Origin: Rubellimicrobium mesophilum DSM 19309
GTDB lineage: Bacteria > Pseudomonadota > Alphaproteobacteria > Rhodobacterales > Rhodobacteraceae
Assembly (NCBI RefSeq): GCF_000600335.2
Contig: NZ_KK088521.1
Span: forward strand, 186,001 to 250,000
Length of the DNA: 64,000 nt
Reading direction: 5' to 3'
The notes under the pieces were generated by a model. That model was not told the DNA's origin. It did no database searches and saw only the letters and a list, made by a program, of their open reading frames with translations. Below are positions 23,228-32,776 of the stretch, piece by piece; positions within the stretch are counted from its first letter, which is position 1, and each line of letters begins with the position of its first letter. The translations under genes were made by a program, and so were the position numbers.

Positions 23228-25762
23228 TTAGACCTCCGCGACCACTGAGGACTCAATCATGCGCTTGAAGTTGCGACCTTCAACAGAGAGTTGCAAACCA
23301 CCTGTGGGCTCGCCGGCGATGACATCCAGGCGGGTTCCCGCCAGCCGACCGGCGATGACGGCGCTTGAGAAGCGTTCGACAGCGATGTTTTGTACCTCAA
23401 GCAGATAGCCGAGGCGGCCCTGATCGTCTGCAGCCAGGCAACGCACCACACTCTCGACAGCCTCTGGCTCGCAGTAGATGGCGAGATCGCCGAACGTTCC
23501 GCGGAAGCTTGACGGCAGGATGCAAGGAACCCCTGCCAGCATGGCCTCTACCACCGTCCGGCCAAAGCCCTCCGTCAAGCCCGTGTGCGGGAAGTAGACG
23601 AAAGCATCGAGGGTGCTGAGATAGTCGTAGGGCTCGATTGCCCCGAACTCGTGAACCTCCCAGTTGCTCGGTAGCGCTCCGAGGGTCTTCTTCGCCCGCG
23701 ATGCACCTCCGAGGATACGAATTTCAAAATCGGGGCTGCTGGGGTAGACAAGAGACAGTTTTTCCCTGTCCTCATGCCACTTCTCGGGGCCATCCCTCCC
23801 ATGACGACCGATTTGGAACGGTCGCGCCATCGTCGGCTTGGGTGGTTGGCGATACATCGCCAGATCGAAGGTTGGCGTCCAATCTATGGGCGAGACATCG
23901 AATTCCATCCCGGTCGCCTTGCTATAGCTGACCAGTTCCTCGCGCATGACAGGGCTGATCGGACAGATCGTCGTTCGTTCGGACTTAATCTTTCCGATCA
24001 TCTCGGCCATCGATCCAATATCGTAAATGAGACCTCCGTCTGGGCGCAAGTGCGAGTTGTTTATCACTGCGAAGACATGAACGGCCTCTATCCTACCCAC
24101 AAGGTGGCGGAAGGAATCTGACGTGATCACGCCAGGGTGACGGCAGATCAGAACTTTCGCCTTGATGTTACCGACTTGCGTCCAGTGCCTGATGATGGAC
24201 TTGTATTCATTGTACCGATGCGAGATCGGCTTGCCCAAGCATCCATTAGTCGGGCTGTGGACAAGAAGCACCTTGAGACCATGAGCCTGAAAGAACGACA
24301 ACTCATCCAAGGTAGATGACGTGTTTCCGCCTGGAAATACAAGATTAGTGACAATGGCGACATCAAATAACTCAGGGCAGACGGCAGCGTCGGCCGTGGA
24401 CAACTCACGCATCAACTCGCCAACTACTTCAGTCCCATTCAGGATTTCGGCCGGGGCTGCAAACGCGCGCTTAACCGACGGAAACGCTAGCCGAGATTTC
24501 AGCTTGTGCAGTTCTTGGTGCCAAGCCGCATACGACTTCATGTACTCGATTCGGAACGGAGAAGCCCTTTGGCCGTCAACAAAGCCAAGGACTGGGTGGT
24601 TTGTAAGACCCTCGGGATTATCTAGGCACAGCATGGTCACGGAGTCGAGTTGAGCGATATCTTTGCCATTCAATTTTTCGATCCGCCGGATCATCTCGGA
24701 GTCGCCTCCGACCCTCACTTGGTCCCAAGATCCCAGCAGGTCGTGAAAAAAGGTAGATTCCACCATCAGGGAGATGAATGCACTACGACAAGCCCCGTCC
24801 TGAGTATTCTTGCCAAGAGAGTTCAGGCGCACGAAGTTGCCCTGCGCTGTCATGCGCAGCATACCTGCTAGACAGGCCGATTGGTCCCTTGCCCGAAGGA
24901 ACGAAATCTGACGTTCCAGTCTCTGGGGATGCGCCCAGTCGTCAGCATCATGGCCAGTGATCCACTCGCCGCGCGCCTGCATCAAGGCAACGTTCTTGGA
25001 CACGTAAGGCCCGGCGTTGACCCTACTTCTTTGGATCCTCACTCGGTCATCGCTGGCCGCGATCTGCTGCAGGATGGTCCAAGTTCCATCATCGGAGCAA
25101 TCGTCCACAATCAGCAACTCTAGGTTGCGCCACGTTTGGTTCAGAATTGATCCCGCCGCCATTCGGACCGTCTTTTCCGCGTTCCAGGCTGGCATGATGA
25201 CCGAGATCAGCGGTCCGCCAGTCACCTCCGGCAGCGCCGTGGTCGACAGGCGGTCGATCACGGTCCCGCTGCCGTCCAAGCGGACGGGAGCAACGTCGAA
25301 ATGGTTGAGATAGGAATTCAGGTGTTCTAGCCAAGCGGCCTCGTGCCCGACCGAGATCGCCGCGTTAGCCCTCAGGATATGTATGGTGTGAGCGAGATCC
25401 TCGGGCATGTACTGTTCTGCCAGAGCAATCGCGCGTGCATGTTCGCCACGCAGAGCAAGGGAATGCGCCGCTTTTAGCAGATTCTTGCGCTCGGGTGTCG
25501 TGACGTCGATGCCTTTCTGTGTCAACCACTGCAGCCGCGCGATCGGCTCATGCTCCACGCCCATATTGAACGCGACGCGGAGGAAGACCGACGAAATGTT
25601 AGGTCCAGGATCTCGGCACATCCGGGTCCCGTATTTCAAGTAGTGCTCGGCGGGATCCATGCCGAGCACATCGACGTCCGGATAGGTGCGTCGATACCAG
25701 GAAGGATCAAAGAATTCCGACCTGCGCAAGTCGGCAAGTTCCTTTTCGGTCGGCAGTTTCAT
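23228..25762 (-). CDS. two-module glycosyltransferase (GT2 plus GT4-like)
   Basis: An 844-residue protein. Residues about 15-45 carry FFDPSWYRRTYPDVDVLGMD, a short N-terminal module typical of alphaproteobacterial surface-glycan transferases. A GT2/GT-A domain spans about 184-400: ISVIMPAWNAEKTV, VDDCSDDGT (219-227) and the metal-binding DADD (272-275). The C-terminal half resembles a GT-B transferase, with the GT4 signature GLTEGFGRTVVEAMLAGVP in its last quarter. It likely adds two sugars or a repeat disaccharide to the polysaccharide. First gene of the locus. No strong ribosome site. Confidence 0.85.
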   Translation of the reverse strand: MKLPTEKELADLRRSEFFDPSWYRRTYPDVDVLGMDPAEHYLKYGTRMCRDPGPNISSVFLRVAFNMGVEHEPIARLQWLTQKGIDVTTPERKNLLKAAHSLALRGEHARAIALAEQYMPEDLAHTIHILRANAAISVGHEAAWLEHLNSYLNHFDVAPVRLDGSGTVIDRLSTTALPEVTGGPLISVIMPAWNAEKTVRMAAGSILNQTWRNLELLIVDDCSDDGTWTILQQIAASDDRVRIQRSRVNAGPYVSKNVALMQARGEWITGHDADDWAHPQRLERQISFLRARDQSACLAGMLRMTAQGNFVRLNSLGKNTQDGACRSAFISLMVESTFFHDLLGSWDQVRVGGDSEMIRRIEKLNGKDIAQLDSVTMLCLDNPEGLTNHPVLGFVDGQRASPFRIEYMKSYAAWHQELHKLKSRLAFPSVKRAFAAPAEILNGTEVVGELMRELSTADAAVCPELFDVAIVTNLVFPGGNTSSTLDELSFFQAHGLKVLLVHSPTNGCLGKPISHRYNEYKSIIRHWTQVGNIKAKVLICRHPGVITSDSFRHLVGRIEAVHVFAVINNSHLRPDGGLIYDIGSMAEMIGKIKSERTTICPISPVMREELVSYSKATGMEFDVSPIDWTPTFDLAMYRQPPKPTMARPFQIGRHGRDGPEKWHEDREKLSLVYPSSPDFEIRILGGASRAKKTLGALPSNWEVHEFGAIEPYDYLSTLDAFVYFPHTGLTEGFGRTVVEAMLAGVPCILPSSFRGTFGDLAIYCEPEAVESVVRCLAADDQGRLGYLLEVQNIAVERFSSAVIAGRLAGTRLDVIAGEPTGGLQLSVEGRNFKRMIESSVVAEV

Positions 25763-26254
25763 AGTCTGGGTCTCACAGGATGTTTACACAGATCGAACGA
25801 TACTCTACGCAGGATTATAAATAAGCTATGCCTAATGGACTGAGCGCAACTCCATTTCGGAAATGACTTATGATGATTGGTCTCTTCTGGCATTGCCCGG
25901 ACCAGAAGTGCAGCTTCTTTAGGACTTCAGAAACCTAATATCGAACGTCGACCCGTTTGACTGTCTCCGCCGCTACCGTCCATGCCGCCAATTCGCGTCA
26001 CCGTTCGTCGCCATCGAGCAGGGTGGCCAACGTCCGCCAAATGTCTCCAAATGCGACTTGTGCGTCGTTTCACGTTGTCGTCACACGGTTGACTGACGTT
26101 TTCATGCGACGTCCTTGCGGGTCCGTTAGTCCAGGTGTTGGCAAGGGTCAAGACGGATGGAACAACGAGCGTGAGGTCGGTTTGGCAGTGACTTCGACGA
26201 TGGCCCAGTCGACCGCCGAAAGGCGCCGCGTCCGGCTGGCGTGTCGGAAGACTC
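25763..26254. other. non-coding leader between the glycosyltransferase and tRNA-Arg
   Basis: About 490 bp without a convincing gene. The part next to the glycosyltransferase (25763-25930) is markedly AT-richer and should hold its promoter; the rest shows no recognised feature. Confidence 0.5.
25814..25819 (-). promoter_or_regulatory. candidate -10 element of the polysaccharide operon
   Basis: Minus-strand TATAAT, 52 bases before the glycosyltransferase ATG, inside the AT-rich patch. The hexamer 17 bases upstream is a poor -35 match, suggesting an activated promoter if used. Confidence 0.35.
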
Positions 26255-26331
26255 TGGCGCGCTGGGGAGGATTCGAACCCCCGACCCCTTGATTCGTAGT
26301 CAAGTACTCTATCCAACTGAGCTACCAGCGC
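26255..26331 (-). tRNA. tRNA-Arg(ACG)
   Basis: A 77-base cloverleaf: acceptor GCGCTGG/CCAGCGC, D-arm GCTC/GAGT, anticodon loop CTACGAA (ACG) on stem TTGAC/ATCAA-type pairing, T-loop TTCGAAT, discriminator G, encoded CCA. The A34 is normally edited to inosine. Confidence 0.93.
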
Positions 26332-26425
26332 GCGGCAGAGTGGGGGCGATGTAGCGGTGCCCTCTGGGCTTTGCAAGGGCCATTCCGCATCTTGCGGCCG
26401 ACCTGCCGCAAGGTCCGCCGGACCC

Positions 26426-27899
26426 CTACTCCGCAGCCTCCGTCCCACCCCGGTGGAGCGGGGGAACCTCCTCGGCCTCCTCGGCCGGCAGGTCGTCGGC
26501 GAAGGGCGGTGGCGGCGCGAGCTGGGCCGTCTCCTTGGGCAGGCGGATCGCGAACTCGGTCCCCCGCTCGTCCGACCGGCGCAGCTCCAGCCGCCCGCCA
26601 TGGCCACGGACGATCTCGTTGGCGATGGCAAGGCCGAGGCCGGTGCCGCCCTTGCTCGCCCCGCCCTGGAAGGCCTGGAAGAGGTGCTCGCGCGCCTTGG
26701 GCGGCAGGCCGGGGCCGGTGTCGGTGACGAAGATCCACCAGGCCTCGTCGTCCTCCACGGCCGAGAGGCCGATCTCGCCGGGTCGCCCGCTCGCCGCGAT
26801 GGCCTGGCGCGCGTTGCGGACGAGGTTCAGGATCACGCGGTAGAGCTGCTCGCCGTCGGCGCGGACCACCATGCCCGCCGGGATGTCCTCTGAGAAGGAG
26901 ATGTCCGCCTCGCCCGCCGCGAGCCGCTCGCCGTCGATGACCTCGGACACCACGGCGGCGAGCGGCACGCGCGTCAGGCGGGGCGGGGCTCCTCGACGCG
27001 GCCGAAGGCCAGGGTCGCTTCGCACAGGGAGATCGCGCGGGACAGCGAGGCCACGATCTTGGGCGCCATCCGCCGCACCAGCGGGTCCTCGGTCTCCTCC
27101 AGCCGGTCGGCGAAGAGCTGGGCCGAGGCCAGGATGTTGCGGAGGTCGTGGCTGATCTTGGCCACCGCCGAGCCGAGCTGCGCGAGCCGTGCCCGCTGCC
27201 GCAGCGCCGTGGTGAGCTGGGTCTGCATCGACCGCAGCGCCTCCTCGGCTTCGCGTAGCTCCGTCACCGAGGCCGTGGGCGAGATGATGAGCCGCGTGTC
27301 CTCGGGGGCGGCCGCGTAGCCCCGCATGTGCCCGACGAGCCGGCCGATGGGCCGCAGCATCAGCACCCGGACCGCGAAGAAGAGCAGCGCCGCCAGGAGC
27401 ACGATGATGACGGCCGAGAGGGTCAGGACCCGCAGCCCGTCCTCGATCATGGCGTGGCGCAGCGGCCCCTGGTCCAGCGTGATCTCGATCAGGAGCCCCC
27501 CTCCTGCACCGGTCGGCCGATGACCCGGATGATGTGGTCCCCGGGATCGGCCAGCGTGGTCAGAGCATCGCGGATCAGCGACATGGCGGTGGCGTCGCGC
27601 AGGTCGTAGGTGGCCTCGATCGGCTCGGGGATGGACGAGTTCAGCACGAGCTGCCGCACCTCGTCCCGCCGCAGGACGACGTTGTAGACGCCCGCGTTGT
27701 CGAGAAGCTCCTGCTCCAGCGCCTCGTCGAGCGAGTCGGAGGCGAGCTTGGCCAGGGACGCGATCTGCGCCGCCTCGAGCCGCAGCTCGAGGTAGTTCAC
27801 GCGCGAACGGGCGACGGAGGGCACGAAGACCAGCACCTCCGCCAGGATGACGAAGGCCATGGTCAGGATCAGGAATCGCCCCGAGAGCGAGTTCAGCAT
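26426..27899 (-). CDS. membrane sensor histidine kinase, two one-base deletions
   Basis: Three frames join into one kinase of about 491 residues. N-terminus: membrane helix (FLILTMAFVILAEVLVFVPS) and a periplasmic sensor region. After a shift at the C-run 27496-27501, a second membrane helix (VIIVLLAALLFFAV) and a HAMP-like linker lead to the phosphoacceptor block AKISHDLRNILASAQ. After a second shift at 26985-26988 comes the ATPase domain: NLVRNARQAI (N box), DTGPGLPP (G1) and GGTGLGLAI (G2). Adding one C at each site restores reading. No response regulator lies next to it, so its partner is unknown. A plain sequence error is the likeliest cause of the breaks. Confidence 0.8.
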
Positions 27900-28093
27900 T
27901 CCGGGCCCTCCCGGCCTCCGCTCCTCATGTAGGGCAGGCTCGCGGATTTGTGTATGCCGTGCGGAGATAACACCGGACCGGCGTCCCAGGTCCGCGCCCT
28001 TGCGTTGACAGGGCGTCGCACGACCACTATGGGACGGGCTTCGGATATCGCGCGCGGGCCAGGGGGCCGGGTCGCGCCACAGGAGTTTGCGAC

Positions 28094-28228
28094 ATGAAGC
28101 GTACCTTCCAGCCCTCGAACCGCGTCCGCAAGGCCCGTCACGGCTTCCGCGCCCGCATGGCGACCAAGAACGGCCGCGCGGTCCTGAACCGCCGCCGCGC
28201 CCGCGGCCGCAAGGTCCTCTGCGCCTGA
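28094..28228 (+). CDS. rpmH: 50S ribosomal protein L34
   Basis: A 44-residue, very basic protein, [20 protein letters not shown]..., canonical for L34. AGGAG at 28081-28085 sits 8 bases before the ATG. First gene of the conserved rpmH-rnpA-yidD-yidC region. Confidence 0.97.
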   Translation: MKRTFQPSNRVRKARHGFRARMATKNGRAVLNRRRARGRKVLCA

Positions 28229-28575
28229 GCCGCTTCCCGCAGGTCCTGACGAAGCGCGCGGATTTCGTCCGCGCCTCCTCGGCCCTGCGCGCGTCCACGA
28301 CCGGCTTCACGCTCCAGGCCCGTCCCCGCGAGGGGGGCGAGCCTGAAGGCCTACGCGTGGGGTTCACCTGCTCCAAGAAGGTCGGCAACGCCGTCGCCCG
28401 CAACCGCGCCAAGCGCCGGCTGCGCGAGGTGGCGCGCGCCGTCCTGCCCGCCGAGGGGCGCGAGGGCTGGGACTACGTCCTGATCGGCCGGCCCGAGGTC
28501 ACCGCCACCCTGCCCTTCGACCAGCTCCTCGCCGACCTGAGCCACGCGCTCGCCCGCGTGCACGCCAAGGCATGA
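28225..28575 (+). CDS. rnpA: ribonuclease P protein component
   Basis: The RNase P protein that helps the catalytic RNA trim tRNA 5' ends. [33 protein letters not shown] and DYVLIGR are the family blocks. After the rpmH stop there is no ATG, GTG or TTG before the conserved TKRADF; the earliest option is CTG 28225, overlapping the rpmH stop, giving 116 residues. The frame is open further back through the whole of rpmH. So either a CTG start or an undetected base error at the start. The ATG of yidD overlaps its stop. Confidence 0.88.
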   Translation: MSRFPQVLTKRADFVRASSALRASTTGFTLQARPREGGEPEGLRVGFTCSKKVGNAVARNRAKRRLREVARAVLPAEGREGWDYVLIGRPEVTATLPFDQLLADLSHALARVHAKA

Positions 28576-28793
28576 CGCCGGCGGCCTGGGTCCTCGCGCT
28601 CCCCGTCCGGGCCTACCGGCTCCTCCTCTCCCCCTACGTCGGCCACAACTGCCGCTACACGCCCACCTGCTCGGCCTACGCGCTGGAGGCCCTGCAAAAG
28701 CACGGCGCCCTCAAGGGTGGCTGGCTGACGCTCCGCCGCCTCGCGCGGTGCCATCCCTGGGGCGGGTTCGGCGTGGACGACGTGCCCGACTAG
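28572..28793 (+). CDS. yidD: membrane protein insertion efficiency factor YidD
   Basis: A 73-residue Yid[21 protein letters not shown], then [10 protein letters not shown] and [17 protein letters not shown], with the family cysteines. An amphipathic N-terminal helix places it at the inner membrane near YidC. Four-base overlap with rnpA. Confidence 0.95.
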   Translation: MTPAAWVLALPVRAYRLLLSPYVGHNCRYTPTCSAYALEALQKHGALKGGWLTLRRLARCHPWGGFGVDDVPD

Positions 28794-28809
28794 GGCTAGG
28801 ACCGGGCCC

Positions 28810-29694
28810 ATGCTCGACGACACCGACGCCCCCAACGACATCCACCCGCTCTTCTTCGGCGCGCCGAAGTCGACCGAGTTCCGCAAGCTGAGGAAGCGCC
28901 TCGTGCAGGACGTGCGCGAGGCCATCGACCGCTTCGGCATGGTCGAGCCCGGGGCACGCTGGCTCGTCTGCCTCTCGGGCGGCAAGGACAGCTACACGCT
29001 GCTCGCCATCCTGCACGAGCTGAAGTGGCGGGGCCTCCTGCCGGTGGACCTGCTGGCCTGCAACCTCGACCAGGGGCAGCCGGGCTTCCCGGCGACCGTG
29101 CTGCCGGAGTTCCTGGCCAGGATGGGCGTCCCCCACCGGATCGAGTACCAGGACACCTATTCGGTCGTCACCTCCAAGATCCCGGAAGGCAAGACCTACT
29201 GCTCGCTCTGCTCGCGGCTCCGGCGCGGCAACCTCTACCGCATCGCGCGCGAGGAAGGGTGCTCGGCGGTCGTCCTGGGGCACCACCGCGACGACATCCT
29301 CGAGACCTTCTTCCTCAACCTCTTCCACGGCGGACGCCTCGCCACGATGCCGCCCAAGCTCCTCAACGAGGAGGGCGACCTCTTCGTGCTGCGCCCCCTC
29401 GCCCATGTGGCCGAGGCCGACTGCGAGCGCTTCGCCAAGGGCATGAGCTACCCGATCATCCCCTGCGACCTCTGCGGCTCGCAGGAGGGGCTCCAGCGGA
29501 TGCAGGTCAAGGCGCTGCTCGACGAGTGGGAGCGCAAGGTCCCCGGCCGGCGGCAGAAGATGTTCCGGGCGCTGACGCAGGTCCGCCCCTCGCACCTCCT
29601 CGACCCCGACCTCTTCGACTTCGCGGGGCTCCTGCGCGACCCCGAGGGCCGGCGGTCCGTGGACGACCTTCAGGACGTGCCGAAGCTGCGCTGA
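28810..29694 (+). CDS. ttcA: tRNA 2-thiocytidine(32) synthetase
   Basis: A 294-residue ATP-pyrophosphatase-type enzyme that puts sulfur on C32 of some tRNAs. PP-loop SGGKDS is at 56-61. The cluster-binding pairs CSLC (Cys131, Cys134) and CDLC (in [10 protein letters not shown]) typical of TtcA are present, together with [10 protein letters not shown]. Appears complete. Confidence 0.93.
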   Translation: MLDDTDAPNDIHPLFFGAPKSTEFRKLRKRLVQDVREAIDRFGMVEPGARWLVCLSGGKDSYTLLAILHELKWRGLLPVDLLACNLDQGQPGFPATVLPEFLARMGVPHRIEYQDTYSVVTSKIPEGKTYCSLCSRLRRGNLYRIAREEGCSAVVLGHHRDDILETFFLNLFHGGRLATMPPKLLNEEGDLFVLRPLAHVAEADCERFAKGMSYPIIPCDLCGSQEGLQRMQVKALLDEWERKVPGRRQKMFRALTQVRPSHLLDPDLFDFAGLLRDPEGRRSVDDLQDVPKLR

Positions 29695-29924
29695 AGTCCC
29701 TGCGGGGGAAGCCCGGCCCAGGGCTCCTGGCCGGCGCCCGAGGCGTCGCCCTGCCGCGGCAGGCTCCAGATCCAGAGCGCGCGCTCGGTCGTGTCGCCCA
29801 TCACGGCCGTCCCACAATCGCGGCATCGCACATAGGCCGGCGCGAGGCCGGGACTGGCGGCGCTGACGTCGATGTCGTCCCCGCCGCAGTCCAGGCAGGG
29901 GCTCAATACGCCTGGATCATTCAT
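29670..29924 (-). CDS. small zinc-ribbon protein, Lar-like
   Basis: An 84-residue reading from ATG 29924: [13 protein letters not shown] and, 17 residues later, [11 protein letters not shown] form a CxxCG...CxxCG zinc ribbon of the kind seen in Lar-type restriction-alleviation and related small proteins. The rest is low in order. It ends inside the 3' end of ttcA, convergent. No strong ribosome site, so it is only moderately supported. Confidence 0.45.
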   Translation of the reverse strand: MNDPGVLSPCLDCGGDDIDVSAASPGLAPAYVRCRDCGTAVMGDTTERALWIWSLPRQGDASGAGQEPWAGLPPQGLQRSFGTS

Positions 29925-30143
29925 GACGACGCACCCTTGAAATCCCGCTCGCTCGATGCGAGCGGACCTAGCAGGGCTGGCGGGCTCGCCCAGGGGATCC
30001 ACGGACTTGGGCCCGCCTCCCCGGCAACCGCCCGCCGAGGTGCCCGCCGCCCGGCGCGTCCCTTGGGCGCGGGGAAAACCGCTTGACCTTTCCCCCCTGC
30101 GGGTCTTGAAGCGCCGGGATAAAATCGTGGCGGGGATCCTTCC

Positions 30144-32024
30144 ATGGACGACCAGAACAAGAACCTCCTCCTGGCGACGGCGCTGAGCTTCGTCGTGATC
30201 CTGGTGTGGTTCTTCCTCTTCCCGCCCAAGGAGCAGGCTCCCTCGCCCGACCCGGCGACCGTGACGTCGCAGGAGGTGCCCGAGGCCGTCGCCGCGCCCG
30301 ACGCGAACGAGGCGGGCGCCGTCGCCGCCGACGTGGCCGAGGAGAGCGCCCCGGCCGCCGCCGACGCGCCTCGCGTGGCCATCGACACGCCCTCGCTGAC
30401 CGGCTCGCTCTCGCTGCATGGCGCGCGCCTCGACGACCTCGCCCTCAAAGGCTACCGCGTCACCCTCGACGGCGACGATCTCGTGAAGCTGCTGACGCCC
30501 GAGGGCTCGCCCTATCCCTACTACGTCGTCAACGGCTGGTCCGCCGACGGGGACCTCGCGCCCGAGGACGTGCCCGGCCCCGACACCGTCTGGACCCTCG
30601 CCGAAGGCGCGCCGCCGCCGGCCCCCGAGGCCGCGTCCGGGGACGAGGCGGCCGACACCGCCGCCCAGGCAGCCGACCTCGTCGCCACGCTGACCACCGA
30701 CTCGCCCGTCACGCTCACCTGGGACAACGGCCGGGGCCTCGTCTTCACGCGGCGGATCAGCGTGGACGACAAGTACATGTTCACCGTGCAGGACACCGTC
30801 GCCAACTCCGGCGCGGCCCCTGCGACGCTCTCGCCCTATGCCTTCATCGCCCGTGACGGGCGCGAGCAGACGCGGTCGAACTACATCCTGCACGAGGGCG
30901 TCGTGCGGATGTCGGACGGCGAGCTCCAGGAGATCACCTACAAGAACCTCCCCGACCTCGACGAGGCCACCGACGGCTCGCACCAGGAGGCGATCGAGGT
31001 CGCGGATCGCGGCTGGATCGGGTTCACCGACAAGTACTGGATGACCACGCTCATCCCCCAGGCCGGAACCCCGTTCCGCTCGGTCGCCCGCTACCTGCCC
31101 GGCGGGGACGTGTTCCAGACCTTCGCCCGCGAGGCCCCCCGGACCGTCGCGCCCGGCCAGGAGGTGACGGTCGAGACCCGCGTGTTCGCCGGCGCCAAGG
31201 AGTGGGAGACCATCCGCGCCTACCAGAACAACGCCGGCGTGGACCGCTTCATCGATTCCATCGACTGGGGCATGTTCTGGTTCTTCACCAAGCCGATGTT
31301 CTGGCTGCTGCACAACCTGCACAAGGTCGTCGGCAACATGGGCTTCGCCATCATCGGGCTCACCCTCGTCATCAAGGCGCTGGTGCTGCCGCTGGCCTGG
31401 AAGTCCTTCAGCTCCATGGCCCGGATGCGCGAGCTCCAGCCCGAGATGGAGAAGCTCAAGGAGAAGGCCGGCGACGACCGCATGGCGCTCCAGCAGGGCA
31501 TGATGAAGCTCTACCGGGACAACAAGGTGAACCCGGCCTCGGGCTGCCTGCCGGTGCTGATCCAGATCCCGATCTTCTTCTCGCTCTACAAGGTGATCTT
31601 CGTCACCATCGAGCTCTACCACGCGCCCTTCGTGGGCTGGGTCCGCGACCTCTCGGCGCCCGACCCGTCCTCGATCCTGAACCTCTTCGGCCTCCTGCCC
31701 TACGCCACGCCCGAGCCGGGCTCGATCTTCTACATCTTCTCCCTGGGCCTCCTGCCGATCCTGCTCGGCATCTCGATGTGGCTCCAGCAGAAGCTGAACC
31801 CCGCCCCCACGGACCCCTCGCAGAAGATGATCTTCGCCTGGATGCCCTGGGTGTTCATGTTCATGCTGGGCAGCTTCGCCTCCGGCCTCGTGCTCTACTG
31901 GATCGCGAACAACCTCATCACGTTCACCCAGCAGTACCTCATCATGCGGAGCCACGGGACCAAGCCCGACATCTTCGGCAACATCCGCTCGAGCCTGCGG
32001 CGGAGCACCCCGGCCGGGAAATGA
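30144..32024 (+). CDS. yidC: membrane protein insertase YidC
   Basis: A 626-residue Oxa1/YidC insertase. N-terminal membrane helix (NLLLATALSFVVILVWFFLF), an acidic Ala-rich linker (about 35-80), a large periplasmic beta domain, then the conserved five-helix core, e.g. MGFAIIGLTLVIKALVLPLA, with LKEKAGDDRMALQQGMMKLY as the cytoplasmic loop. It inserts respiratory and other inner membrane proteins with or without SecYEG. Its stop overlaps the next start as ATGA. Confidence 0.96.
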   Translation: MDDQNKNLLLATALSFVVILVWFFLFPPKEQAPSPDPATVTSQEVPEAVAAPDANEAGAVAADVAEESAPAAADAPRVAIDTPSLTGSLSLHGARLDDLALKGYRVTLDGDDLVKLLTPEGSPYPYYVVNGWSADGDLAPEDVPGPDTVWTLAEGAPPPAPEAASGDEAADTAAQAADLVATLTTDSPVTLTWDNGRGLVFTRRISVDDKYMFTVQDTVANSGAAPATLSPYAFIARDGREQTRSNYILHEGVVRMSDGELQEITYKNLPDLDEATDGSHQEAIEVADRGWIGFTDKYWMTTLIPQAGTPFRSVARYLPGGDVFQTFAREAPRTVAPGQEVTVETRVFAGAKEWETIRAYQNNAGVDRFIDSIDWGMFWFFTKPMFWLLHNLHKVVGNMGFAIIGLTLVIKALVLPLAWKSFSSMARMRELQPEMEKLKEKAGDDRMALQQGMMKLYRDNKVNPASGCLPVLIQIPIFFSLYKVIFVTIELYHAPFVGWVRDLSAPDPSSILNLFGLLPYATPEPGSIFYIFSLGLLPILLGISMWLQQKLNPAPTDPSQKMIFAWMPWVFMFMLGSFASGLVLYWIANNLITFTQQYLIMRSHGTKPDIFGNIRSSLRRSTPAGK

Positions 32025-32776
32025 CCGCCACGCTCGCCCACATCCTGCGCCACCCGATCAAGGGGCATGGGCGCGAGGAGCTGGCCTCGGTCCGGCTCGT
32101 CCCGGGCGAGGCGCTGCCCTGGGACCGGACCTGGGCGGTGGCCCACCAGGCCTCGCATTTCGACCCGGAGTTCCCGGCCTGGGCGCCCTGCGGCAACTTC
32201 CAGCGCGGGGCGCGCACGCCGGCCGTGATGGTGATCGTCGCCCGCTGGGACGAGGAGGCGGGGCTGATGACGCTGGCCCACCCCGACCTGGGCGAGGTCA
32301 GCTTCGACCCTGAGGGCGACACCGCGCCGTTCCTGGACTGGGTGGCCCCGATCAGCCCCAGCGATGCGCGCTTCGCCCCCGCGCGCGTGGTCCGCGCGCC
32401 GGGCCGCGCCATGACCGACAGCGACTGGCCCTCGGTCTCCGTGCTGAACCTAGCCTCCCTCGCCGACCTGGGCCGGCAGCTGGGCGCGGACCTCTCCATC
32501 CACCGCTGGCGTGGCAACCTCTGGCTCGACGGGCTCGCGCCCTGGGAGGAGGAGGGCTGGGTCGGCAAGGAGCTTCGGATCGGTGAAGCGCTCCTGAAGG
32601 TCCGCGAGAGGATCGGCCGCTGCAAGGCGACCTCTGCCAACCCTGACACGGGCGAGATCGACGTGGACACGCTGCGCGCCCTGCGCGAGTCGCGCGACGG
32701 CCAGATCTTCGGCGTCTATGCCGAGGTGATCCAAGGCGGCGAGATCCGGCCGGCCGACCGGGTGGAGGTCCTGTGA
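32021..32776 (+). CDS. MOSC domain-containing protein
   Basis: A 251-residue protein with an N-terminal MOSC beta-barrel part (HPIKGHGREELASVRLVPGE, LPWDRTWAVAH) and C-terminal MOSC domain. Cys in RIGRCKATSANPDTG is the family cysteine expected to carry the sulfur/Moco ligand. Such proteins handle molybdenum-cofactor sulfur. ATGA overlap with yidC and GTGA overlap with engB suggest a single transcript. Confidence 0.88.
   Translation: MTATLAHILRHPIKGHGREELASVRLVPGEALPWDRTWAVAHQASHFDPEFPAWAPCGNFQRGARTPAVMVIVARWDEEAGLMTLAHPDLGEVSFDPEGDTAPFLDWVAPISPSDARFAPARVVRAPGRAMTDSDWPSVSVLNLASLADLGRQLGADLSIHRWRGNLWLDGLAPWEEEGWVGKELRIGEALLKVRERIGRCKATSANPDTGEIDVDTLRALRESRDGQIFGVYAEVIQGGEIRPADRVEVL

Noticed and set aside
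28087-28228. Thermus-style N-terminal extension of rnpA over rpmH
   Set aside because: The TTG at 28087 is too close to the AGGAG that serves rpmH, and the extension has shadow-frame composition; kept only as an alternative.
29670-31955. A 761-codon minus-strand frame across yidC
   Set aside because: Antisense shadow of yidC. Only the last 84 codons (from 29924) show a meaningful zinc-ribbon and are listed separately.
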